Translations under genes and position numbers: made by a program | DNA from: Chloroflexota bacterium | Lineage (GTDB): Bacteria > Chloroflexota > Ktedonobacteria > Ktedonobacterales > Ktedonobacteraceae | Direction of reading: 5' to 3' | NCBI GenBank assembly: GCA_021828635.1 | Contig: JAJZEJ010000711.1 | Span: 1-6,937, forward strand | DNA length: 6,937 bases | Shown here: one piece after another, positions 1 through 5,459 of the stretch | Numbering within the stretch: position 1 is the stretch's first letter | Layout of the letters: the number at the start of each line of letters is the position of its first letter | Notes under the pieces: generated by a model | Told to the model about the DNA's origin: nothing | What the model saw: the letters and a program-made list of their open reading frames with translations, nothing else | Database searches by the model: none

Positions 1-2
1 GT

Positions 3-647
3 GAGAACCAGGCGGCATGTGCGGTTGAAGAGACCGTCCAGGCGGCGCGTTACGCCCATCAGCACCGCAATGGCTTGGCGTGCGTCCTCTCGATACAGGG
101 CGTGACCACTCGCCAATATCTCCACTGTGCAGCGCGGGTACTCTCGTACTTGCGCGAGGGAGACCTGATAGGGTTAGGAGGTTGGTGTATCACTGGCAAA
201 TTGCCAGCGCAAATGATGCCGGTGTTTCGGGAGACGATGTACCAACTCATCCCCTTCCTGGGACGTGAGGGTGTGAAGCGCGTGCATCTGTGGGGAGTGT
301 GTTACGCCCCTGCTCTGGCTGAACTGCTTTGGCTGTGCGATCAGTCCAGCATACAACTCTCAACCGATAGTATGGGACCATCGGTCCGTCCAACGTTAGG
401 GCGTTGGGGCTATGCTGAATGGCGCGACCGCACCTATCGCCGGGTCAATGAAGAAAGCGAGATCAGGAGACCTGTCAAGGGCTATGACGGGTCTCCTGTT
501 GTTATTCAGCACGCTCGCGGTGTTCATCGGGCTGAACACGTGCGACAGATACGGCTCTGGCTGAGCAACTTTCGATCTACGCGGCACTATCCCCAGGATG
601 AACCACGCTGGCTGACACAGCCTCGACAAATATCCCTGGCGTTCTAG
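3..647 (+). CDS. DpdA/tRNA-guanine transglycosylase-like protein, C-terminal part (5' end outside window)
   Basis: The reading frame is open to the left edge, so this is the last ~214 residues of a longer protein; the TTG at 75 lies inside the open frame and is not a convincing start. Enzymes of this superfamily exchange guanine for a 7-deazaguanine, in tRNA (Tgt) or in DNA (DpdA). Visible landmarks are SIQG (like the VQGG substrate loop of Tgt), then IGLGGWC, then a strand RVHLWGV followed by a helix, then STDSMGPSVRP. That last motif lines up with FDCVxPTR of Tgt, whose Asp is the nucleophile (here codon 366-368). No CxCxxC zinc site follows; only a His-rich stretch (QHARGVHRAEH) is present, which fits the divergent DpdA-type group better than true tRNA enzymes. 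The neighbouring ATPase and integrase suggest a mobile-element gene. The superfamily is fairly sure; DNA as substrate is inferred. Confidence 0.7.
   Translation, partial: ENQAACAVEETVQAARYAHQHRNGLACVLSIQGVTTRQYLHCAARVLSYLREGDLIGLGGWCITGKLPAQMMPVFRETMYQLIPFLGREGVKRVHLWGVCYAPALAELLWLCDQSSIQLSTDSMGPSVRPTLGRWGYAEWRDRTYRRVNEESEIRRPVKGYDGSPVVIQHARGVHRAEHVRQIRLWLSNFRSTRHYPQDEPRWLTQPRQISLAF
464..498. repeat. Long hairpin inside the DpdA-like gene
   Basis: Positions 464-477 pair with 485-498 over 14 positions around a 7-nt loop. All pairs are Watson-Crick except one T-G wobble (473 with 489). The hairpin lies wholly inside the open frame and no T-run follows, so it is not a standard terminator. A second hairpin (arms 520-526 and 533-539, 7 bp, 6-nt loop) follows 21 nt later. 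Function unknown. Confidence 0.55.
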
Positions 648-713
648 GGGTAAGCAAAACAGCAGACGGGTCAGCGAGACCAACACAATCATGTATGAGG
701 AGGAGGACATCGT

Positions 714-782
714 ATGAAGAGATCACCGCAACAACCGTGGACGCAAGAAAGGAGGTGGAAGCATGAGTTTTTCCCAGGATGA
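714..782 (+). CDS. Putative 22-aa mini-ORF before the ATPase gene
   Basis: The ATG at 714 follows a purine-rich AGGAGGAGGA at about 698-707 with good spacing. It encodes MKRSPQQPWTQERRWKHEFF followed by PG and a stop. The ORF runs over the ribosome binding site and start codon of the ATPase gene, ending 20 nt inside it in another frame. That geometry suits a leader or translational-coupling peptide: ribosomes ending at 782 could help initiation at 763. An even shorter frame (691-717) ends in an ATGA overlap with this start. The peptide is basic and aromatic with no recognisable domain. The ORF is real in sequence; whether it is translated is inferred, and chance is possible at this length. 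Confidence 0.3.
   Translation: MKRSPQQPWTQERRWKHEFFPG
748..757 (+). promoter_or_regulatory. Extended Shine-Dalgarno site of the ATPase gene
   Basis: AAAGGAGGTG ends 5 nt before the ATG at 763 and is nearly a full complement of the 16S rRNA 3' end. It fixes the start of the ATPase gene and suggests efficient translation. Confidence 0.8.
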
Positions 783-2748
783 CGCGGTAGCATTAGCAGA
801 GATGTTACAAACCGATGGTTTACCAGGGGTGCTGATTGCTAATGAACCAACGCGCCATTATGCGGAAACGATCCTCACCTTGCTCGTGCAGCAACAGACC
901 CCGCTCTATGTGCGACACGGGCAGTTAGTCCGTATTCAGCGCAAAGAGGATGGCACACCCTCTATCGAGACGCTCACGGACACCGCGCTCAAAGGCATCT
1001 TGCTACGGGCCACCAACTTTGTCAAACTGACGATGCGGGGAGCCAGGCATGTGGACCCGCCTGACATCCTGGTCAAAGATTTACTCGCATGTGGTACCTG
1101 GCCGTTTGCGCCTCTGGAGACGATGGTCGAGTTTCCGGTGTTTCGCCCTGACGGCACGTTAGTCGATCAACCAGGCTATGATGCAGCGACACGACTGGCC
1201 TATCTTCCCTCGCCACAGTTGCACATCCCGCCCATTCCAGCCGAGCCAAGCGCCGACGATATCGTCAAGGCGCTGGCCTTGTTGGATGAGGCGATAGGCG
1301 AGTTTCCGTATGCCGATGAGGCCAGTCACGCCAACGCCCTGGGCCTGCTACTGACGCCGATTATTCGCCATGCCATTCCGGGGCAAGTTCCCTTAGCTCT
1401 CATTGATGCCACGCGCCCAGGCACTGGCAAAAGTTTACTGGCGGAAACCGTTGCCATGATTGCCACCGGACGCAAAGCAGCCATGATTATTGCGCCCTAC
1501 GATGATAATGAATGGCGCAAGCGTATCGCCTCCACACTGGCCGAGGGAGCCACGATTATCGTGATTGATAATCTCAAGGCGAAACTAGAAGCGGCGAGTC
1601 TGGACGCTACGCTCACCTCTTCCATTGTGAAAGAACGCATCTTAGGCCAGAGTAAAAACGGAATGTACCCGCAACGGGCCACCTGGATGGCAACGGGCAA
1701 TAACATTCAAATTGGCGGTGATCTGCCACGGCGTGTCTACTGGATACGCATGGATGCCAACACGGCCAAACCCTGGACACGCGGTGGTTTTACGCATGAC
1801 CTGGACACATGGGTACCCGCCCATCGGGGTGAACTCATCGCCGCGCTGCTGACCCTGGCACGAGCGTGGTATGCGGCAGGCAAGCCAGAGGCAGGGGTAC
1901 CGCGCCTGGGCAACTTCCAAAGTTGGGCCAACACCGTCGGGGGCATTCTCGCCCATTGTTGGGTGGAAGGCTTTTTAGGCAATCTCAACGCCCTCTATGA
2001 GCAAGCTGATGAGGAGGCCGCGCAATGGGCGGCGTTTCTGCATGCCTGGCACGACACCTATCAGGATGATGCGGTCCTGGTCTCCCGTCTGGAAAAAGAC
2101 ATCCGCGCCGGAGCCGTAGAAGCGCCCTTGATCGGGGTCAGCTTGTACAATGCTCTGCCCGATGACCTGGCAGACATTCATAAAGGTGACTTCAAACGAC
2201 GGTTAGGGAAGGCACTTGCCAGCCGTGTCGGCAGCCAGTTCGATGAGAGTGGGTTGCATCTGCAACGCGCTGGCATCGAGCGGCGCAGTGCCGCCGTCTA
2301 TTGGCGCGTCACCGAGATGCCAGGGGCGCAGATGTCACAGGGAACGCTCACCCAAAGAGAAGAACAAGCGCCGACGACCCTTGCAACCCCTGTGGTACCC
2401 GCGGCACCTGCACAGCAGCCACCGGAGAGAGGTGAGACCACGCCGGATGTCCCTAACTGGCAAACCATCAACCAGACGATGAGCCAGACCGAAACGCTGA
2501 TTGAGCAGGCCCGGCAGCGTCTGGACCAACGCCAAAGCATGTCAATGGCCCATATGACCCGCTTGAAGGGGGTAAAACGAGTATGGACGCCACGGGGGAC
2601 CGGTACGCTCCGAATGTGTTTCTTACATGAGGTGTGGGTCATGCTGGACGGAGCGGACCTGACGACGGTGTTTGACCAGCCAGACGACATAGACCTGATC
2701 TATCCCCAGGATGAGGACGACGAAGGAAAAGGGCCATCCAGGCGATGA
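763..2748 (+). CDS. AAA+/SF3-like primase-helicase ATPase of a mobile element
   Basis: This 661-aa cytoplasmic ATPase probably unwinds DNA or loads replication proteins for the element. The N-terminal ~170 residues hold a strand-rich segment (LYVRHGQLVRI) and a GYDAATRLAYLPS motif (138-150), both seen in primase/helicase-like proteins of phages and integrative elements. The ATPase core follows: Walker A ATRPGTGKS (216-224; Lys223, Ser224), Walker B IIVIDN (265-270; Asp269), sensor-1 region ATGNN (310-314) and a DLPRR motif (320-324) with arginine-finger candidates. A helical domain (FQSWANTVGG, about 385-394) comes next, then a Pro/Gln/Thr-rich linker (about 515-580) and a small strand-rich, SH3-like end (about 600-654) with an acidic tail. 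No zinc-finger or AEP catalytic motif is seen, so primase activity itself is not shown. The start is fixed by the Shine-Dalgarno at 748-757. Its TGA overlaps the ATG of the next small ORF. GC content looks clearly higher than in the integrase gene. Confidence 0.75.
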   Translation: MSFSQDDAVALAEMLQTDGLPGVLIANEPTRHYAETILTLLVQQQTPLYVRHGQLVRIQRKEDGTPSIETLTDTALKGILLRATNFVKLTMRGARHVDPPDILVKDLLACGTWPFAPLETMVEFPVFRPDGTLVDQPGYDAATRLAYLPSPQLHIPPIPAEPSADDIVKALALLDEAIGEFPYADEASHANALGLLLTPIIRHAIPGQVPLALIDATRPGTGKSLLAETVAMIATGRKAAMIIAPYDDNEWRKRIASTLAEGATIIVIDNLKAKLEAASLDATLTSSIVKERILGQSKNGMYPQRATWMATGNNIQIGGDLPRRVYWIRMDANTAKPWTRGGFTHDLDTWVPAHRGELIAALLTLARAWYAAGKPEAGVPRLGNFQSWANTVGGILAHCWVEGFLGNLNALYEQADEEAAQWAAFLHAWHDTYQDDAVLVSRLEKDIRAGAVEAPLIGVSLYNALPDDLADIHKGDFKRRLGKALASRVGSQFDESGLHLQRAGIERRSAAVYWRVTEMPGAQMSQGTLTQREEQAPTTLATPVVPAAPAQQPPERGETTPDVPNWQTINQTMSQTETLIEQARQRLDQRQSMSMAHMTRLKGVKRVWTPRGTGTLRMCFLHEVWVMLDGADLTTVFDQPDDIDLIYPQDEDDEGKGPSRR

Positions 2749-2885
2749 CAGTATTATATCGCAATACGATACTCGCAGGTTTGGTGTGGAGGCTTGCCAA
2801 AAAATCAGGGTGGAGCGACCTGACCAGAAGCCACCTCGTAGAGCCTGTAGAGCCGATGGAAGGAGTAAAGCAAGATGTATCGTAA
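2745..2885 (+). CDS. Small ORF A (46 aa), translationally coupled to the ATPase gene
   Basis: The ATG at 2745 shares an ATGA with the ATPase stop, the classic layout for translational coupling. The product starts MTVLYRNTILAGLVWRLAKK and ends in an acidic, Val/Glu/Pro-rich tail. The first half is short, hydrophobic and basic, possibly one helix. Residues 5-13 (YRNTILAGL) recur at residues 2-10 of small ORF B because both are encoded by the same 27-nt repeat in the same reading phase. It overlaps ORF B by 11 nt. No known family is recognised. The overlap geometry and the codon-phased repeat support it; its small size and the palindrome in the repeat leave open that the DNA is mainly regulatory. 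Confidence 0.4.
   Translation: MTVLYRNTILAGLVWRLAKKSGWSDLTRSHLVEPVEPMEGVKQDVS
2757..2783 (+). repeat. 27-nt direct repeat, copy 1
   Basis: Identical to 2878-2904 except at one position (C at 2762, T at 2883). In both copies the repeat is read as nine codons YRNTILAGL in the small ORFs, and the one difference is silent (CGC/CGT, Arg). In this copy the inner dyad (TATCGCA-A-TACGATA) has one mismatched pair. The two copies are 121 nt apart. Confidence 0.85.
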
Positions 2886-2982
2886 TACGATACTCGCAGG
2901 TTTGCAGGTTTGTTCCGCACTGATTCCAAAAAAATGTCATTTTCGTGAAAAGGAGTTTCCAAGATGCGAAAAAGAAAAATGA
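2875..2982 (+). CDS. Small ORF B (35 aa), overlapping ORF A and the helix-turn-helix gene
   Basis: The ATG at 2875 follows GGAAGGAG (2857-2864) with about 10 nt spacing and overlaps the end of small ORF A. The product begins MYRNTILAGLQVCSALIPKK, then a basic/charged Cys-containing end (two further Cys). Its TGA at 2980-2982 lies 19 nt inside the following helix-turn-helix gene, in another frame, so translation of the two could be coupled. The N-terminus repeats that of ORF A. No known family is recognised. It may be a duplicated remnant of ORF A, a leader peptide, or a chance frame through a repeated operator. Confidence 0.35.
   Translation: MYRNTILAGLQVCSALIPKKCHFREKEFPRCEKEK
2878..2892. 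promoter_or_regulatory. Perfect 15-bp palindrome, candidate operator
   Basis: TATCGTA-A-TACGATA is a perfect dyad with 7-bp arms around one base, 72 nt before the helix-turn-helix start. A slightly imperfect form lies in repeat copy 1 at 2757-2771. A dimeric DNA-binding protein, possibly the product of the gene at 2964, is the natural candidate ligand; this link is inferred from position only. Confidence 0.5.
2878..2904 (+). repeat. 27-nt direct repeat, copy 2, with tandem extension
   Basis: This is the second copy of the 27-nt repeat, 121 nt after the first. Its right end runs into a tandem 8-mer: GCAGGTTT occurs at 2896-2903 and again at 2904-2911. Such clustered repeats before a helix-turn-helix gene resemble binding-site arrays or iterons. 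Confidence 0.85.
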
Positions 2983-3185
2983 CCTCTGGGGGAGCTATGG
3001 TAATGCCGTTGCAACTACTGACCATTCCCCAGGTAGCGGACATGTTAGGCATCGGTCAAACGAAGGTGTATGACCTGATTAGATGGCACGGTTTACCGGC
3101 TGTGCGTCTGGACGGTCGGTTACGGGTGCGACTCTCTTCCCTGCATGGCTGGGTTGAGGAACGCGAAACGGCCCACCGTCTCTAA
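2964..3185 (+). CDS. Helix-turn-helix protein, excisionase/MerR-like (HTH_17 type)
   Basis: This 73-aa DNA-binding protein is probably the recombination directionality factor (excisionase) of the element or a small regulator. Residues 18-32 (LLTIPQVADMLGIGQ) and the following TKVYDLIRWHGLPAVRL form the winged-helix pattern typical of AlpA/Xis-like proteins: a first helix, a turn, a recognition helix, then a beta wing (RLRVRLSSLHGWVEE). A basic N-terminus (RKRK) precedes it. The start at 2964 follows AAAAGGAG (2947-2954) with suitable spacing; ATG 2999 lacks such a site and GCC-rich upstream frames are out of phase. Its place 5' of the integrase and 3' of the replication ATPase is the usual excisionase position. 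Two copies of a palindromic repeat upstream could be its targets. Excisionase versus plain repressor cannot be settled from the sequence. Confidence 0.75.
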   Translation: MRKRKMTSGGAMVMPLQLLTIPQVADMLGIGQTKVYDLIRWHGLPAVRLDGRLRVRLSSLHGWVEERETAHRL

Positions 3186-3287
3186 GCCTCTAAAACCGTC
3201 AACAGAAAGTGCAGACGAACGCCTGTAGGGAAAGTGACTGCGTAGGATGAGCGAGAACAACCCTGGCAACGACAAGACGTATGTTAA

Positions 3288-3303
3288 CCTGCTGAATAGC
3301 AGG
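3288..3303. promoter_or_regulatory. Small hairpin in the integrase leader
   Basis: CCTGCT (3288-3293) pairs with AGCAGG (3298-3303) around a 4-nt GAAT loop, ending 32 nt before the integrase ribosome binding site. There is no T-run directly after, so it is not a clear terminator. It may be chance or affect the leader of the integrase mRNA. Confidence 0.3.
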
Positions 3304-3351
3304 GACATTCTTGCTTATCCTGGCGCGTTTCTTCAAAAAGGAGTGACCACA

Positions 3352-4575
3352 ATGGCACGCACACCAAAAAACAACAACCAGCAAGAGCAGCCGTCCCAGG
3401 AGCCACAGCAAGCACAAGCACGTAAACGGGCCAAGAAGCACCGTGGGCATGGTGAAGGGTCCATCTATCAAAGCAAAGATGGGCGTTATGTCGCAGCCAT
3501 CACCCTAGAGAATGGCAAGCGAAAAGTCTACTACGGCAAGACGTACAAGGAAACGCAAGAGAAGCTGCAACAGGCGCTCTATGAGAAGAAGCAAGGCACA
3601 CTGGCAACGGGGCCACAACAGACGTTAGAGCAGTTCTTAGACCACTGGATAGAGCATGTCCAGAAAACGGATGTATCTTTGCGGAGTTATATAAGCCAGC
3701 GAGGATTACTCTATAATCACATTATTCCCATATTAGGGAAAGTGCGTATGCAGCAAGTGACACCGGAAAAAATCGAGATGTTCTATGCCCTCTTGCAACA
3801 AGAGAAGGATTTAAAAGCATCAACTATCAAGATGATACATAGTGCCTTACATAAGGCGTTCGATCATGCGGTAAGACGTAATATTCTTTTTCGTAACCCG
3901 TGTGATTTAGTCACGAAACCACGCATTGAGAAGTTTGACATACAGCCTCTCGACGAAGAGCAGGCAAGGCGATTAGTAGAGGCGGTACATGGTGATCTTC
4001 TCCTTGAAGGGCTTATCACGGTCACAGTGACGTTAGGATTGCGGCGCGGTGAAGTCACAGGGTTAAAGTGGGAAGATGTTGACTTTGCAAATAAATGTCT
4101 GTATATTCGGCGTTCTGCTGGACGGATAGCGAAACACGGCATTGTCGAAAAGGAACCAAAGACAAAAAGCGGTCTACGTAAGATCATGCTACCTAACTTT
4201 CTGATTGATGTTCTTAAAGAGCATCAGCAACGGCAGCAAGAGCAGAAAACAAAGAAGGGCGCTGCATGGAAGGGTTGCAGTTATGTATTTTGCAATAGTG
4301 TGGGAAACTTTTACCATGAAGGTAATCTCGAAAAGAGATACAAAAGGTTATTAGAAGGTGCTGGCTTGCCCGCTATCCGGTTTCATGACCTTCGCCATAG
4401 CGCAGCAACGATACTTATCAGCATGGGTGTCAACCCCAAAGTAGTACAGGAATTGCTTGGACATAGTAGCATTATGACAACGCTAAATACCTACGCTCAT
4501 GTGCTGCCATCAATGCAGCAAGACGCTGTACAAAAGTTGGACAACTTCTATCAAAACAATAACAAAACCCCCTGA
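3352..4575 (+). CDS. int: Tyrosine recombinase (phage/ICE-type integrase)
   Basis: This enzyme joins element and chromosome by strand exchange at att sites through a covalent 3'-phosphotyrosine link. It is 407 aa, normal for the family. The N-terminus is Gln/Lys-rich and disordered, then an arm-type DNA-binding domain follows (GEGSIYQSKDGRYVAAI..., about 34-80). A SAM-like core-binding domain starts at about TLEQFLDHW. The catalytic domain has Arg231 (LGLRRGE), Lys272 (KTKSG), His345 and Arg348 (HDLRH), His371 (LGHSS) and the nucleophile Tyr381 (NTYAHV), so it should be active. I prefer the ATG at 3352 because AAGGAG (3338-3343) sits 8 nt before it; the frame also extends in phase to ATG 3247 (442 aa) with only a weak site. 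GC is lower than in the ATPase gene. It follows the excisionase-like gene, and direct repeats lie right after its stop. Confidence 0.93.
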   Translation: MARTPKNNNQQEQPSQEPQQAQARKRAKKHRGHGEGSIYQSKDGRYVAAITLENGKRKVYYGKTYKETQEKLQQALYEKKQGTLATGPQQTLEQFLDHWIEHVQKTDVSLRSYISQRGLLYNHIIPILGKVRMQQVTPEKIEMFYALLQQEKDLKASTIKMIHSALHKAFDHAVRRNILFRNPCDLVTKPRIEKFDIQPLDEEQARRLVEAVHGDLLLEGLITVTVTLGLRRGEVTGLKWEDVDFANKCLYIRRSAGRIAKHGIVEKEPKTKSGLRKIMLPNFLIDVLKEHQQRQQEQKTKKGAAWKGCSYVFCNSVGNFYHEGNLEKRYKRLLEGAGLPAIRFHDLRHSAATILISMGVNPKVVQELLGHSSIMTTLNTYAHVLPSMQQDAVQKLDNFYQNNNKTP

Positions 4576-4596
4576 TTGCTATCAATTTTGCTATCA
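4576..4596 (+). repeat. Close direct repeats TTGCTATCA after int; candidate integrase/att sequence
   Basis: TTGCTATCA occurs at 4576-4584 and again at 4588-4596, starting directly after the integrase stop. Flanking bases are AT-rich. Attachment sites of tyrosine integrases often lie next to int and contain short repeated core or arm binding sites, so this is a reasonable candidate. The opposite element end is outside the window, so the attachment core cannot be confirmed. No tRNA gene or tRNA 3' end is visible here. Confidence 0.4.
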
Positions 4597-4671
4597 GTGC
4601 GGTATACTCAAAAATGTGAAACATGGTAAGAAGCGGGTTGAGAGGGTATTCAAAGAACGGTACTGTACACC

Positions 4672-4700
4672 TTGACAATATGACACTTTGTTCTTATCAT
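4672..4700 (+). promoter_or_regulatory. Sigma-70-type promoter candidate
   Basis: A perfect -35 TTGACA (4672-4677) and a -10 TATCAT (4695-4700) are separated by exactly 17 bp. Transcription would start near 4707 and run into the acidic-protein gene, giving a leader of about 200 nt that carries two palindromes. Confidence 0.6.
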
Positions 4701-4733
4701 TGCAGAAGCAATAAGCATTCTTTGTTCAGGTAA

Positions 4734-4747
4734 TACTGAACTCAGTA
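4734..4747. promoter_or_regulatory. Palindrome TACTGA-AC-TCAGTA, candidate operator
   Basis: Perfect 6-bp arms around 2 bases, about 27 nt downstream of the expected transcription start. Position and symmetry fit a repressor site or a leader hairpin; no ligand can be named. Confidence 0.35.
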
Positions 4748-4779
4748 CTTTTTCTTGATACTTTGATATACGTTAGTGA

Positions 4780-4799
4780 GGGATACCCGGTGGTATCCC
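4780..4799. promoter_or_regulatory. Hairpin GGGATACC-CGGT-GGTATCCC in leader
   Basis: A perfect 8-bp stem closes a CGGT tetraloop. It is stable and sits in the leader of the acidic-protein mRNA, 29 nt before ATG 4828 and 109 nt before ATG 4908. No T-run follows, so a plain terminator is unlikely. It may be an operator or a structure controlling the leader. Confidence 0.45.
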
Positions 4800-4907
4800 A
4801 ATCATAAACCAGCGAGAAGGCATTGTAATGTCTTCTACGAAAGGAGGAGCGGTGGCCCGTGGGTTAAGTAGCTCAACGAAATGTACCCCCAGGGACACTG
4901 AGAACTC

Positions 4908-5459
4908 ATGGCGAGAAAAGATAGCGAGAAAGAAACAGATCGACCTCATTACTATTCCCAATTCTGGCTTGATGTCGCCGCCGGTCGCCGTATCATCGGC
5001 GGGCCAAAGCCTGAAGATGGTGAGATGGTAGAGCAGGAACTGGTAGAACCTGTTGCTCCACGCAAAGTTGGGCGCACCATCAATCATAGCGATCACGCGA
5101 ATGGTGCTGATGGACATCGTGAAGGTGCAATCGCGAGGATACATCCTGTTGCTGAACCAGATATTACAGAAGAGGATGAGTCTGAGGAGGACGAAGTAGA
5201 AACATTCAGCACCGAGAGCGACGCGGACAATTTAGATATGCAGGACATGGATGTCGAAGACGCCGACATTCCTGATATGGACCTCAGTGCCGTTGATGAG
5301 GACGAAGAGGAAGACCTGTTTGAGGAGGAAGAGAGCGAGGAAGGCGAGGAGGAGGAAGAGCAACCAGAAGATTGGGTGCGTGGACGTAAAAAGGCCAAGC
5401 CCTCTCGTGCAATTAAGCAACCGGCTAAGCGACCCAAACGTGAACGTCGTACATACTAA
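4908..5459 (+). CDS. Acidic hypothetical protein with conserved-looking N-terminus and basic tail
   Basis: 183 aa, function unknown. Three zones are visible. Residues 1-32 are charged then ordered-looking (DRPHYYSQFWLDVAAGRR followed by IIGG). Residues about 83-155 are extremely Asp/Glu-rich and surely disordered. Residues 157-183 are Lys/Arg-rich (GRKKAKPSRA, AKRPKRERRTY). The acid-then-basic pattern recalls histone-chaperone-like or nucleic-acid-associated proteins, but composition alone cannot assign a role. It has no signal peptide, membrane segment or catalytic motif. ATG 4908 is the first start after an in-frame stop at 4899; its ribosome binding site is weak (only GAGA nearby), whereas a strong AAGGAGG lies at 4841-4847 in front of a different frame. 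A promoter at 4672-4700 faces it. It ends just before the palindromic terminator shared with gdhA. The N-terminus seems familiar from Ktedonobacteria, from memory only. Confidence 0.7.
   Translation: MARKDSEKETDRPHYYSQFWLDVAAGRRIIGGPKPEDGEMVEQELVEPVAPRKVGRTINHSDHANGADGHREGAIARIHPVAEPDITEEDESEEDEVETFSTESDADNLDMQDMDVEDADIPDMDLSAVDEDEEEDLFEEEESEEGEEEEEQPEDWVRGRKKAKPSRAIKQPAKRPKRERRTY

Larger units (their letters stand above)
4576..4907. other. Gene-free junction between int and the acidic-protein gene
   Basis: These 332 bases hold no convincing independent gene. They contain the post-int direct repeats, a strong promoter candidate, two palindromes and a ribosome-binding-like AAGGAGG (4841-4847). 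A frame at 4828-5031 overlaps the next gene out of phase and looks less protein-like than it. The mobile-element to chromosome boundary probably lies in or near the first part of this stretch. Confidence 0.5.

Noticed and set aside
396..710. Minus-strand frame of 104 codons opposite the DpdA-like gene end
   Set aside because: No ribosome binding site and an atypical composition; it mirrors the coding strand with recognisable transglycosylase motifs.
1642..1956. Minus-strand 104-codon frame inside the ATPase gene
   Set aside because: It lies opposite the sensor-1/DLPRR part of a clearly conserved ATPase and has no start signal.
2298..2690. Minus-strand 130-codon frame at the ATPase C-terminus
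   Set aside because: Low-complexity Cys/Ser/Arg-rich translation, opposite the linker and SH3-like end of the ATPase.
2711..2923. Plus-strand 70-codon frame over the repeat region
   Set aside because: It starts inside the ATPase gene without a ribosome binding site, and it reads the two repeat copies in different phases, unlike small ORFs A and B.
2639..3052. Minus-strand 137-codon frame across the repeats
   Set aside because: No ribosome binding site; it crosses the start of the helix-turn-helix gene and is best explained by the absence of stops by chance.
3247..3351. N-terminal extension of the integrase from ATG 3247
   Set aside because: Weak ribosome binding site; ATG 3352 has AAGGAG at ideal spacing and the extension has no family features. 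It cannot be fully excluded.
4603..4608. TATACT as a -10 box after int
   Set aside because: No acceptable -35 hexamer at 16-18 bp upstream; the promoter at 4672-4700 is far better.
4576..4907. tRNA gene as integration target
   Set aside because: No cloverleaf, no GGTTCGA-type T-loop and no acceptor stem could be found on either strand.
5093..5437. Minus-strand Ser-rich frame opposite the acidic gene
   Set aside because: The poly-Ser translation is the simple mirror of GAG/GAA-rich codons for Glu/Asp.
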